Assembly: GCA_022496185.1 (NCBI GenBank)
Contig: WTXG01000102.1
Location: 1 to 64,000 of the forward strand
Source: Multifurca ochricompacta
Taxonomy: Eukaryota > Basidiomycota > Agaricomycetes > Russulales > Russulaceae
Length of the DNA stretch: 64,000 nucleotides
Direction: 5' to 3'
The first letter of the stretch is position 1, and each line of letters opens with the position of its first letter. Made by a program: the position numbers and the translations under genes. Shown one piece after another: positions 35,480 to 47,059 of this stretch. A model generated the notes under the pieces. That model saw nothing but the letters and a program-made list of their open reading frames with translations. It was not told where the DNA came from and ran no database searches.

Positions 35480-38400
35480 CTACATGTTAGTCCTCGCACC
35501 GTGCTCGATCAACAATTTCTTGATCTCCACATGTCCATTTCTTGCCGCTGCATACAGAGCATATCCATAATGGCCACCCTCCGCATTGACATCGCGCCAT
35601 GGTCTAGCAGCCATTTTATGATCTCCAAATGTCCATTGTATGCCGCTGCGTGCAGAGCATATCCAAACGGCCGCCTTCGCATTGACATCAGCGCCATGGT
35701 CCAGCAGCCATTTCACGATCTCCAAATGTCCCTGAATGCCGCTGCGTGCAGAGCATATCCAAACTGGCCGCCCTTCGCATTGACATCAGCGCCATGGTCT
35801 AGCAGCCATTTCACCATCTCGAAATGTCCATAAGATGCCGCTGCGTGCAGAGCATATCCAAAATAGCCGCCCTTCGCATTGACACCAGCGCCATTTTCTA
35901 ACAGCCATTTCACGATCTCCAAATGTCCATTTTCTGCCGCTGCGTGCAGAGAATATCCAAAATCGCCGCCCTTCGCATTGACATCAGCGCCATGGTCTAG
36001 CAGTGATTTCATGATCTCCAAATGTCCATTTTCTGCCGCTGTGTGCAGAGCATATCCATAACTGCTGTCCTTCGCATTGACGTCAGCGCCATGGTCTAGC
36101 AGCCATTTCACCATCTCCATTTGGCCATTCTGCATGCCGCTTTCAATGGTGTATAATATCTGCCACCTCGAGAATTTACACTTCCAGGTTGCTTAATCCC
36201 CAGATATTCCACCAGCTGCGGGAAGCCGCAGAGGGCTGCGTAGTATATTGGGTGTACTGAAGTGTCTTTTGTCCCCGTCAAGAAGGCGTTTTCCGGGTCA
36301 TATATTCCAATCCAAGCTATGAAATGGGTCTTGTCTGGGTCAAACAAGCTTTCCATTCCATCTTGTAAATTCAAGGAGACATCCTCGAATCGTGCGTGTT
36401 CGACCCAGTATCTTGCCGCATATCGAGACAACGGGAAGTTCTCGATAGTATTAGTGTCCGTGGTCTTGTCGAATCCGAGCAGCGTGCTCAGGCATGTCTG
36501 CCCAAGCACTCTATGCGATTCTTTGGGGAGAACATGGTAGCGCCTTTCCGTCGATCCCGCCAGCCGATCTGAGGTCAGGAATTCCCGCACAGAGAAGTGC
36601 GCAAATTGTACAACACGAGTCTCTTCTCCTTTGCCATCAACGTGATTGATAATGACAACCAAGCTGGAGCATGTGGACAGTACCGCTCCGTTAGAGTCCG
36701 TGTTTCGCCAAGTTACGTCATGCTTTGGCATATTACCAGCGTCGAAATCGAATTCAAGCATCGTCGCAACCTCCTTGACTTGGAGTGGACGAACAGCGAA
36801 TGCAAGGCATTGGAATAGACGATGAGCAAATTTCCAGTCATTATCTTCGATCCTTCGTAGTGTGGCCTCATATGTTTCATCCAGTGTTTTTGGGAGTGAT
36901 TCGAGCGCCGAAAAGAAGTTCCTTGGTTGACAACGACGCAGTGTCTCCAGTTGGCAGAAAACCCATCTGAACCTACACCACGACATGAATAACGATCGCG
37001 AAATAAATATTCATTTTGATTTGAAGCTTACATTCCATTTGCCTTTTCCGAGAGCGTATTGATCACGAGTTCCTTTCTCTCCGCCTCCCACACACTCATC
37101 ATCGGGTCCGTGTTGACGGTTGAGTAGATATATTCGGAGATGTCCCGCGTTTGCCCGCTTTCTGCATGAAGCGATACACAATGTCGCGCCAGCTCTGTAA
37201 AAGCTTTCTGAATATCTGGTTCGGGACGGCTAGTAACGCAGATCCTTAAATTTGCGAGGCGGAGGTCGACGAGGTCTTTAATAAGTTTCAATACTTCTTC
37301 GCGTTTAGACGGCATTCCAGAGAGAGGACATTCGTCCAGGGCATCAATGATGATGTACATCGCGACCTGAACAGGGATTGCAAGCATGGCCTTCAAAGTT
37401 TCTGCAAGATCCTTCTCGTTGGGCTGCTTCTGGCCAGATTCATGTTTCGAGTACAATTCAGAGACGATGGTACGGTAGGCATCTGACTGGGGATATAACT
37501 GTATCAATAGAGAGGACAGTAGACCACGGATATTTTGCTTTGACTTGTCTCGAAAGTCGCAATAAAAGTATCCCAAGTAGGCAGATCCAGCGTTACGCAG
37601 ACGCTGGACATCCTCAACAATGGTGGAACTGACCATTCAAATGAGTGCTTGCGACACCCTATAATGCTAGGCAAACGTACCAAAGGATGCTCTTGCCAGA
37701 TCCCGCTTTCAAGAAAAGATCGTCAGCAACAAGAAGCACCCAGATAACGCAGTCACCCTACCATTCCCATTTAACCATAGAAGCGAACCCTCCGATTTCC
37801 ATTCCTTGAATCTTTCGCCTTCAACGAACCACTTGGCAGTTCCCTCATGGTAAAGTTTCCGCGCAATGTTGTGATTTGTAGATGGGTCAGGGGGTGACAG
37901 CCATGTCCGAATGTCCTTGTTCATCTGATCATCTGGAAAAAGAATGCCTTAGCTGCATTGTCTATAATGTTACTACGAAAGGGATGACGAACACATCATC
38001 TTGTTCACATTACCAAACGTGTGCGCCGCTACAGTGAGAGACTCTTCCTGGGTCAATTTGTCCAACCTCTGAAGGGCGTCCTGGACCTCATTATCCCCTA
38101 TCAGCATTCGTCCGTACGCCCCTGCCAAATGTTAAATCGCGGGAACATGAACACGGTAGTTCACTCACTGAGTCGTCCTTGTTGAATCTGTTTCGTCGCC
38201 AGAGCGAGGATGGTGAGCAATTCCGCCATCGTCTTGACGAGGATCTCGACCATGGACTCGGTAAAGGAGGTCTCATGGGAAGTGTAAATCTTGAGGCGGA
38301 TGAGAAAGCGTTGCATGGATTCAAAGAGGTTGAGTAGAGAATCGTAATTATCACTGATCTTCTTTGATGCCTTGGAATGAAGGTGAGATAATGGATTGGA

Positions 38401-38851
38401 AGCGAAGGAGGGGGATACGGACAGAAAGAAGGACATCAATCGCAGAAAATATGGTCTGTGCGGGTGGAAACACCTGAAAAAAAACATGTTATAAGCCAGT
38501 CATAGCGAATGGGCCACACCAATTAGGACTCACCGAACCAATACCATTTACAAGTGGTGCGCAGTTCGAGAGGGCGAGGAGTATATTCACGGTTGGTTTA
38601 AGTCCCCTTAGAAGCTTCGTCTTATGATTGCCGTTCCGGAACATGTTAAACAGAGAGGTTCCTCCTTGAAGTACGTCGATCACGGCGTCCGCGGTGCCAC
38701 ATCCTTTCAGCTTATTGAGAAGCTGGTGTTCGGACAGATTTATGCCTGTGTTTGTAAGATACTGATCCAGAGCGGCATCTAAGATGAGCTTGAAATGAGA
38801 AGAGGAGGCAGTTGTGCGAATGTTTGTACGAGGAATTGAAGCTGAAGACAT
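35480..38851 (-). pseudogene. STAND/NLR protein, copy B: intact NACHT exon, frameshifted ankyrin region
   Basis: The start is MSSASIPRT at 38851. The Goodbye-like exons, the P-loop mini-exon and the NACHT exon (STIVEDVQRL ... MYIIIDALDEC ... TSRPEPDIQKAF ... SEKANGM, down to about 37030) are all open and give the reference structure for copy A. The last exon runs from about 36970. It loses frame near 36127 (one base short of copy A at the QME repeat), again near 35735 and 35670, and near 35592. Six full ankyrin repeats and the terminal IEHGARTNM are recognisable across the frames. A truncated Goodbye-NACHT protein with few or no repeats could still be made. Confidence 0.85.
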
Positions 38852-39022
38852 GAAGCTAGACTGGGTTATGGGGAAGAGTAAGAGGATCCTTGGGAAAGGC
38901 TGTGGATGGTTATCGATGGTTTATGTATAGATAGCCGCCTTAAGATGAAGATAGACGCTGGATGTAGAGGTGACAAGAGGTAACATAGATACTGCATCTT
39001 GGAGGACCAGTGAACTGAATGT

Positions 39023-39662
39023 TGTAAGGATGGCTCGGGCGTTGAGCATGAAACCTGCAGCTTTCAGCTATCCTCTCTTTCATTACAATCCCTGAATTAG
39101 AGCACTTATAATCTAGCTTCGTATATCTTTTATCAGTATTAGTACATTTGCATTCCGGGCCGCTTGCCCGTCCATTCCCTACCATCAATTTCTTGTTTTT
39201 TGATCACCTCTCCGTCCACTCTTTATGATCTGTTTCATCACCTAACCATCGCTTGCATGTTGCCGTCTTCAGTACCTGGTTCTTATCTTGCTTGTGTCTA
39301 TCCTTCATACCAAATTTGCTGCCTATGGCCTTCTTTTACTATACTGCTCTTCTGCTTCATAACTGGACTTTCAACAGGTATATAAAGGTATCTACAATAC
39401 TTGTAGTAGGCAAGCCAGTGAGCCACAAGAAGCAGAAGTCAAATGGGATTTATCTCCCTCTTTATCTTCTTTTTGTGTCCTAAAGAACTTCTCAACAATG
39501 TGATGTGCAAGGTCAAACAGAACCAGTGAGCAGTGTGTTTGCAAGTACAAGCACGATAATTGTCTTAGTTATCTCTGGGTTCTTTGTTGCTCTCTTCACC
39601 TTCCTACCTCTCTCCTCTTGGGAATGCTTTGCCTCACACTCACTGCAGATAGGCTCCATACA
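39023..39662 (+). mobile_element. Solo LTR downstream of NLR copy B
   Basis: It is a 640-bp insertion absent from copy A (where GAACGTTGCAG is continuous). It begins TGTAAGGATGGC and ends CATACA; flanks are ATGT (39019-39022) and ACAT (39663-39666), against ACGT in copy A, so each flank shows one CpG-type transition. It shares with 15337-16048 the blocks TTCCGGGCCGC and ACAGGTATxTAAAGGTA and a TTGTAGTAGG stretch, so it is a diverged member of the same LTR family. Confidence 0.8.
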
Positions 39663-39719
39663 ACATTGCAGATAAGGCACCAGAACGGGCCATTACTGAT
39701 ATTTCCTCAGCCCTAATGC

Positions 39720-40262
39720 TAGTGATTGTCAAGGGTTTTCATACCTGCACAGGTAAGTGCCATGGGTTTTGCCAGGTATGGGTATGGGTATATGGCTCCC
39801 AACCCATGGAAACCCATACCCATGCAGTGGGTTTGGTGGGTATAGGTGCCAATCATGCATTGACAAGATCAGTAGAAATTCTAAGACAAAACACATCTGC
39901 AGCCACAAAAATAAAAGATCTCATCTGATGTATGCTATAGGGTATCTTTAAATATGTTCTAGTATTATTATATAAAATATCAAAGCAGATTAACAGTGCG
40001 ATGTAAAATAAAAGTGTTATCAGTGATCCACTTCTTGAAAATCATGATGCACCTGTTTTATCAACATGCGACCAATTCTGCTGGTCTGGCACTATCTAAA
40101 ATACTCTCTAGACTACTTTAGACTATAATATAATCTAATTATCAAATTAGTTTACTGAAAAAAGGCCTGCGTGTATCTACAAGCTGCATGGGGCAGTGAC
40201 TACATTGCATCGCATGGTGGTCTGACCTCCTTCCTATTAAGGAAGGTTGACTTAAATGCACA
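39720..40262 (+). mobile_element. hAT-like end fragment, inverted copy of 5862-6397
   Basis: It begins TAGTGATTGTCAAGGG at the end of the copy B homology and carries the same GGGTATGGGTAT-type subterminal repeats. Identity to the reverse complement of 5862-6397 ends near TTGACTTAAAT (40255). No opposite terminus or target duplication was found, so it is probably truncated. Confidence 0.6.
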
Positions 40263-40605
40263 AGGACAGTCACACTTGTATGAAATGAAACCAGAATAAT
40301 AAAATAATAATGTAAATAAAGGATCCTTTTAATCTTCTGAACATAAACCAACAATATTTGAGGGATCTTGAGTAGCCATAAATGAATGCATTGTGTCCAA
40401 GTGCTTATCTCCTTGACTGGGATGGCCTGGGCCACTTATCTGAAATGCACAGAAATGCAAAGAACAGTCACGCTTGTATAAAATTGAAACCAGAATAATA
40501 AAATAAAAATGGAATAATAAATTATCTTAATCTTATGAACATAAAATAGGAATTTTGAGGGATCTTGAGTAGCCATAAATGAACGTGTTGTGTCCAAGTG
40601 TGTAT
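40256..40605 (+). repeat. Two diverged tandem units of about 165 bp
   Basis: AATGCAC, GAAACCAGAATAATAAAA and GAGGGATCTTGAGTAGCC followed by CATAAATGAA occur in order twice, at about 40256-40420 and 40446-40600. Non-coding. Origin not recognised; the second unit ends at the LTR of copia-A. Confidence 0.65.
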
Positions 40606-41108
40606 TGTAAAACAGGCATGTGCGCAGCATACTGACTGTGGTGGGTTAGCGGGTTAGGCTAGACGAAGACAAGTCACTTCAGAGGTAGAAGAAACTCTAT
40701 TACACTATACTACACACCTAGACGAAGACAAGTCTATATACAGAGTTAGTCTTAAGGTAGTGATGATAGTAGAGAGGACGACTTACACTTCAGAGGTAGA
40801 AGAAACTCTGAAGTGTAAGAGACGAAACAGACACCCTTATATACGCTTTGAAGGGATGGTCTGTGCACTGGGAATAAGTCCACAAGTGCCGGACAAAGTC
40901 CAAACAATAAACAAGAGAGATAAAGGCCATTGGCCACTACAGAAATCACATGTTATGTGGTGTATCAGTCAGCTACTGCGGAAGGTGAGAAAAAGAGTAA
41001 TAAAGATAATGTAAAAGTCCGAGAATCCGGTATCTAATCTAATCTACAAAGTAGCTAATCTAATCACCTGATGCCTGAAGCATCACCGAACATCTTCTGT
41101 GTTCAACA
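40606..41108 (-). repeat. copia-A 3' LTR (503 bp)
   Basis: On the plus strand it runs from TGTAAAACAGGCATG to TGTGTTCAACA. It holds two copies of CTTCAGAGGTAGAAGAAACT about 110 bp apart. The second is part of a 14-bp perfect stem (CTTACACTTCAGAG / CTCTGAAGTGTAAG). On the minus strand a TATATAAGGG box lies about 25-30 bp before that stem. Confidence 0.9.
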
Positions 41109-41120
41109 TCCCTCCATGCT
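41109..41120 (-). promoter_or_regulatory. copia-A polypurine tract
   Basis: On the minus strand CATGGAGGGA directly precedes the 3' LTR start TGTTGAACAC. Copia-B has the same sequence at 48045 and onward. Confidence 0.7.
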
Positions 41121-41380
41121 GAAGGCATCTGGTCATAGATGGAAATGAGTTGAATGAGCACGCTGCCATCACAATTGAATGAGCATATCGCCAGCCAGAG
41201 ATCCAACTTCTCTAACTCTCTTCTGAGTGCGAGAGAGGCATGGTGTTCAGAGGCATATTGCGATGATTCGCTTATGCAAACTGAAACCATACACACCTCT
41301 TGCGTCACTCTCGAAGTCGAGAATTTCACTCATGGTGGGAAAGTGAAACTGGTATACAAAGTCTCCAGATTCCAGCTCTC

Positions 41381-43617
41381 TCATTCCAGCATAAGTCCAA
41401 GTCCTTTTACCATGGTTTCAAACGATGCTCTTGGTAGAGACTTAGTGAAGCCATCTGCCAGCATCTCACCTGTGGGGGTACGCACTAACTCAATTATGTG
41501 CGATTCAATGTATCCCCTAATGGCATGGTACTTTATAGGAATATGCTTTGACCGCCTTCCTGTGACTGGGTTTAATGCTAGGTCTACAGCACCCTTGTTG
41601 TCACAGTGGAGTAATATAGGGGAGGATACCTCATACCCTAATTCCTCCATAAAAGTCCTGTACCACGTTGCCTGATTTGAGGCCTCAGAGAGGCTCATAT
41701 ACTCGGCCTCTGTGGTGGACTGTGCTACTGTTTTCTGCTTTCTGGAACACCAGGAAATAGCGCCATTTGCTAAGAAAAACACATAGCCAGAGGTTGAGTG
41801 GCAGTCCTCTTGATCTCCCCATGAGGAATCTGCAAAGCCATGAAGGCCACTCTCCCTATTCCCTCCAGAATACCGTAACTTGCAGTCTTTTGTACTATTA
41901 AGATACTTTAAGACATATTTTGCAAGTCGCATGTGGTCTTGAGAGGGGTTGGAAGCATATTGACTAAGGCGCGCCACAGCAAAACTGATGTCGGGTCTGC
42001 TTCCAATCTGCACCCATAGCAGAGACCCCATCAACTGTTGGTACTTCTTTATTTCAGAAGTAGATGCCTGGCCTTCAAATTTGACCAGATGTACATCAGC
42101 GCCAGAGGGAAGAGGAGTATATACTCGGTTGGAATCCCTCATCCCAAACTTCTCAATAATAGATAAAACGTAGGCTGCTTGGTCAATCTCCAGTGTCTTA
42201 TTAGGACGATCCCTGGTGATGTTAACTCCAAGGTACGACTGGATTTCTCCCAAGTCAGTCATCTCATATCGATTAGATAGTGATGACTTCAGCCACGTTA
42301 TCTTATCATTGGAAGATCCAAGTATAGTAATGTCATCTACATAAAGAATGACATAAAGTGAATCATCCCCCTCCTTTTGATGAAACACATATACTCCTGC
42401 ATCAGAGTACGTCCGAGTGAAGCCTAGTTCACTAAGAACTCCATGGAATTGAAGATTCCATGCTCGGGAGGCTTGTTTGAGGCCATATAATGCTTTTTGT
42501 AGCCTACAAACTTTGGACTCTTTACCAGCAACGACGAAACCTGCTGGTTGCTCCATATATATCTCTTCATCCAGATTGCCATGAAGGAATGCCGATTTGA
42601 CATCCATCTGGTGGATTTCCCAATCCTCTAGCGTAGCTAGCGCTAGTAATAATCTGAGTGATTCAAATCTGGCAACTGGAGAGAATGTTTCGTCGAAATC
42701 CACTCCTTCTACTTGGGTGAATCCTTTTGCCACGAGCCTAGCACGAAACCGTCCATCTGGTTTCAATTTAAAAACCCATTTTGACTTGACAGCCTTTCTT
42801 CCTTCTGGAAGATCCTCAAGGCGCCACACATCAAGTTTATCTAAGGCATCAATTTCATATTTACATGCCTCAAGCCATTCACTGGCATCGTCAGACTGCA
42901 TTGCCTCCTGAAAAGTCAGGGGATCTCTATGAGAGATTCCTGCGGCATTTAGCAATTCCATATGCCCAAGTCTGGATGAACCCTGCACGAACTCAGCATT
43001 ATCCTCATTATAAAATCGAGGATTCATGCGTCGTGAACGTTTGGGACGGGCAGTATCAAGATGTAGATCTTCCTGCACAGCCCTGTCACGTTGTTGAGAT
43101 CGTGGACTTTCCCTAGTAAATACTGGTTGGGAAATTTTGCCAACATTCTTCTTAGATTGTCTCTTGGCATGAGTTCTCTGGGGGAGTTCAGATGGTTCCA
43201 TGATTTGGGAAGGGGGCGTCTGATAGATAGTTTGATCATGTGTGTCAAGCTCATTTTCGGGTGTGGTAGGCTCTGGATTTACTTGAGGAGGTTCCACTAC
43301 CTCCTGTTCCTCAACCTCGGCTTCCTTATCTTCAGGGGCCTGAGGAACTGTGGCTGTTGCTGGTTGAGGCTGGACAGGCCTCTCAACTTCTAGTACAAAA
43401 GGTGTAACTTTTTCCTTTTGTTTTCCCTTGCTGTCCTTGGCAAGGTTGGATGGGAAGGATCCTTCATCAAATGTCACATCTCTTGACAATACGAAGGATC
43501 GAGTATGCATATCCCAAAGAAGATATCCTTTAGAGTGGGGTGCATACCCAACAAAGACAGTTTCCCTGGCTTTATGATCCAGTTTACGTCTTTTGTCCTC
43601 TGGGACAGTGTAGTAGG
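41381..43617 (-). pseudogene. copia-A Pol, second part: RT and RNase H
   Basis: The frame contains SKWVFKLKPDGRFRARL, MDVKSAFLHGNLDEEIYM, LYGLKQASRAWN, LYVDDITILGS (catalytic), GVNITRDRPNKT, the RNase H motifs GFADSSWGDQED, SRKQKTVAQSTTEAEYM and CDNKGAV, and ends GLGLMLE at 41381. It is open for over 700 codons. It is separated from the integrase frame by a one-base shift at about 43625-43640 in an A/T run. Confidence 0.9.
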
Positions 43618-45522
43618 CTAAGCAGCCAAAAATTTTAAATATGAGACATCTGGAATGTCCCCATCCAGAAGCTCAAGCGGTGTCCTCCACTTATTAGAGC
43701 GAATAGGCATTCTATTATATATGTGACAGGCTGTTCGCACTGCACATTCCCAGAAACCAAGGGAAAGACCAGCATGATGTAGCATACTGGTGGCCTTTTC
43801 CATGATGGTTCTGTTGAACCTTTCAGCCCTTCCGTTCTGTTGTGGGGAATATGGCATTGTCAATTTATGCTCTATGCCAGCCTTCTCAAGTATTGACTTT
43901 AGCTCCCTATTGACAAATTCGCCACCTCGGTCTGTGTGTAAGGTCTTTATTTTCTTGTCTGTTTTATTTTCCAAGAATGCCTTAATGTTACAGAAGACCG
44001 ATGTAAAATCACTTTTTGCTTTCATAGCAACAACTAAAGCTGTCCTGCTAAAGTCGTCTATGAAAGTGGCGAAGTATAGGTTTCCTTGAATTGAGGTACA
44101 TTGCAAAGGACCAACTAAGTCACTATGAATGACCTCCAAGGGTGCTGAAGCTCTCTTTTGAGAGGGAGGGAATGGAAGACGGTGTGATTTTCCCATTTCA
44201 CAGCCATAACATGGCTTGTCCTCCACTTGGCTATTATCTATGCTAAGACCTTTTACTGCCTTAGGAGCATGTCTTTTGAGGGCCTCTTTTGACATATGAC
44301 CCATGCGTAAATGCCAGGTTTCAAGGCTAGTTGATGCAGATTTGTGGGATGCAGTATTTAGATTCTGCATAGTTTTCCCAAAGACCCAATAGAGTCCCAT
44401 AGCCTTGACTCCTTCCGCTATAATTGTATTATTGTACTTTATTTTGACCTCAGATGGAGAAAATTCCACTGAGCCACCCTTGTCTGTGATGCAGCTAGTT
44501 GACAGTATTCTTTCACTGCCAGGCATATAAAAGACATTATTTAACTCTAACTCATAATTGTTTTGAGTTTTGAGTATGACTTTGCCTGTTCCTTCGACTT
44601 GGACTATGGATCCATCACCAATTGTCACCTGGTGTCCCTTGTGTGGGAAATACTCAGAGAAATCGTCTAAGTATGGTGTAAAGTGAGTGGTGGCTCCGCT
44701 GTCCATCATCCAAGGGTTGCTGCCATCATCGACTTCTTGTGTGTGCTCGGTCATCATATAAAGTGAAATACGAGGTGTCTCATGCACCTCCTGTATTCTG
44801 CCGCTACCATTTACTACAGTAGCTACTTGTGTGGAGTTATTATGTACACTGGGGCCTTGCCCCTTCCTCTTGTTGCCCTTTTTGCCTGCATCAGCATTGG
44901 CTCTGTCCTGTTTCCTTTGCCGACATTCATTAGCCTTGTGGCCCGGCTTCTGGCAATAGAAGCAGGTGACATCATTGGACGATGATGCACCTGCAGGTTG
45001 TGGCGTGAATGATACTTTTTTATTTTTATTTTTGTTGACATGGGCTGCCTTGTTAAGGGCAGCCCCAACACCACTTCCTGCGGGGCCGGCTAGTCGACTT
45101 TCCTCATTTAAGAACCTTTGAACAAGGTCTTGAGGGGAAAGGCGGTCAGGAGGTCCTGACGCCAGGATAGAGCCAGCAATGGCATTATAGGATGGAGGTA
45201 GGGATTGGAGCAATATGAAGCTCAACTGGAGATCAGAGATCTCCATCCCATTTTCCTTGAGGGTACTCCTCACATCCAACACACGCTGCAACTGGGGTCT
45301 GAATTGCTTGCCCTCCTCCAAGCGGAAGGAGGACACAGAACACCACAAGTTGTAGGTGGCCATGCTACCTACTGAGCCGTAGAGCGATTCCAAACGCTCA
45401 TACTTGGCATTGACAGAAGGATAAGTTCTGTCAGAGGCAATTTGGGAGTATGTTTCTGGCGATGTTACCATCACCAGAACTCCCATGAGGACTTCCTCCA
45501 CCCTATTCCATTCTAGGTACAT
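43618..45522 (-). pseudogene. copia-A Gag (most) with protease and integrase
   Basis: From WNRVEEVLMG this frame has the Gag core, the zinc knuckle CFYCQKPGHKANEC, protease MMDSGATTHFTP, GAG-pre-integrase WHLRMGHMSKEAL, and integrase with HSDLVGPL, TDRGGEF and SPQQNGRAERFNR. It ends at SYLKFLAA where the frame shifts. The 5' part of Gag is in another frame (45513-45737), so there are two frame breaks and no intact polyprotein. Confidence 0.9.
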
Positions 45523-45737
45523 AGGCTCAGACCAAAGCGCAAAGCGCTTGGCATATTCTCATCCTTTTCTCCATCCTCTGGCTTGGGGGCATTTAGGAAT
45601 TCAGGGGCGTCATGCGTGATGTGCCTCTTCATCCCATTTATCCTCAGCAAGGCTGTGAAGGACACAGACCATTGCTGCCAGTTGGAGCCATCGAGTTTAT
45701 CGAATTTAAAAGTAGGGGGGAAGACGATGGAAGACAT
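45513..45737 (-). pseudogene. copia-A Gag N-terminus
   Basis: The start is ATG 45737 (MSSIVFPPTFKFDKLDGSN), chosen because copia-B starts the same way (MANIVFPSTF). The LDGSNWQQW motif is the usual copia Gag N-terminus. A one-base shift near 45550 separates it from the rest. Confidence 0.85.
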
Positions 45738-46666
45738 TGAGATGATTTGAAAAGATTTGATCCTGGTTCCAAGGAGCAGTTAGAACCAGTTGTCCAGGTC
45801 TCATTTAAGAGGGCCCATCCACTCTGTGGCGCTATGCTTCAGAACTTAAAAAAGTCCTGCCTCTGATGTGCGACTTCTAAGTAGTATAGTAGACTGTCTA
45901 ACGCCATCTACAACAAGTCCTAAGCCCACATCAGGGGGACTATGTGTAAATAGATGGGGAGTCATGTCATGGAGGAGCCAACCGCAAGTTCCACTAGAGA
46001 CAAAGGGTATATAGCCCTTCCTCTAGTGCTGGTGGTGGAGTCCATGATTAAGCCCTAGATGATTGGGGCCATGACTATAGTAGACTATTGGGATTCCTCT
46101 GGTTGGGGCGAACCCCCAATAAAAGCAGCGGGTACTTCTGCCCAGAGACAAAACCCTCTAGTTACTGTGTAAATACTATAGTAGTTCAAGCCTACTTGTA
46201 TCGAGCCCAAGTGTCATGGGAGTGACTACCCATGCCTTGTTCTAGACCCTAAACTCTACCTGCAGGTCGCTAAACCTGGCTTACGGATCGAGCCAAGCAT
46301 TGACTGAACCTATAGCCCCAAGCCTTCTGGGCAAGCGGCCTACTAAGACTATGGATGGGACGAAAACCCAGCTACAACTAAGAATACTATTTACTTAGAG
46401 CGCACATGAGGAACTCAAGGTGTTTCACCCGCTTAGGGTCCCTCATCACCTTTTGCAAGAATCCCCTGAGGGACTAGCCAGACAGATCAAGGTGGGCACA
46501 TAAAGCGCACCACCTTGTGGACAGTTAAGGGCAAAAGGAAAGGGAATTGAAGCTCACAAAGAAGACTGATTGGGAGAGGTGTCTTGAAGCTTGTGTGAGC
46601 TTGAAGATAGGTTGGACTGATCAAAAGAAATGACAGATCAGTAAAGCGTGCTCAGGGCCCATAACC
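45738..46666 (-). other. copia-A 5' leader, about 930 nt, with primer-binding site
   Basis: No gene is seen. Minus-strand sequence right after the LTR is GGTTATGGGCCCTGAGCACG, the same half-tRNA type primer site as in copia-1. The rest is colinear with the copia-B leader (52599-53524), with conserved blocks such as CATCATGGGAGTGACTACCC-like sequence on the plus strand. Confidence 0.75.
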
Positions 46667-47059
46667 TGTAAAACAGGCATGTGCGCAGCATACTGACTGT
46701 GGTGGGTTAGCGGGTTAAGCTAGACGAAGACAAGTCACTTCAGAGGTAGAAGAAACTCTGAAGTGTAAGAGACGAAACAGACACCCTTATATACGCTTTG
46801 AAGGGATGGTCTGTGCACTGGGAATAAGTCCACAAGTGCCGGACAAAGTCCAAACAATAAACAAGAGAGATAAAGGCCATTGGCCACTACAGAAATCACA
46901 TGTTATGTGGTGTATCAGTCAGCTACTGCGGAAGGTGAGAAAAAGAGTAATAAAGATAATGTAAAAAGTCCGAGAATCCGGTATCTAATCTAATCTACAA
47001 AGTAGCTAATCTAATCACCTGATGCCTGAAGCATCACCGAACATCTTCTGTGTTCAACA
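46667..47059 (-). repeat. copia-A 5' LTR (393 bp, internal 110-bp deletion)
   Basis: It has the same ends as 40606-41108 but lacks one of the two CTTCAGAGGTAGAAGAAACT copies and everything between them. This leaves a single 14-bp stem-loop. Confidence 0.9.

Larger units (their letters stand above)
20287..39720 (+). repeat. Tandem duplication, copy B, enlarged by nested insertions
   Basis: This is the same block as 6750-17880 in the same orientation. The size difference is accounted for by the LINE with nested copia (about 8.7 kb), the hAT element (1.29 kb) and the solo LTR (0.64 kb), minus a 377-bp deletion at the LINE, the solo LTR present only in copy A, and the shorter ankyrin array. Its end coincides with the start of a hAT-like fragment at 39720. 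Confidence 0.9.
40606..47059 (-). mobile_element. Ty1/copia retrotransposon copia-A
   Basis: It is a complete-looking element with LTRs at both ends, a primer-binding site at 46666 and downward, a leader of about 930 bp, gag-pol and a polypurine tract. The two LTRs differ by a 110-bp deletion. Flanks are GTGTAT on the left and CATACG on the right, so a clean 5-bp target duplication is not seen. It is the same family as copia-B and copia-C and a different family from copia-1. Confidence 0.9.

Noticed and set aside
43618..45550. Programmed frameshifting in copia-A
   Set aside because: The copia-A breaks (near 45550 and 43630) are not at the same places as the copia-B break, and copia-B stays in frame across the second site, so they are random indels.
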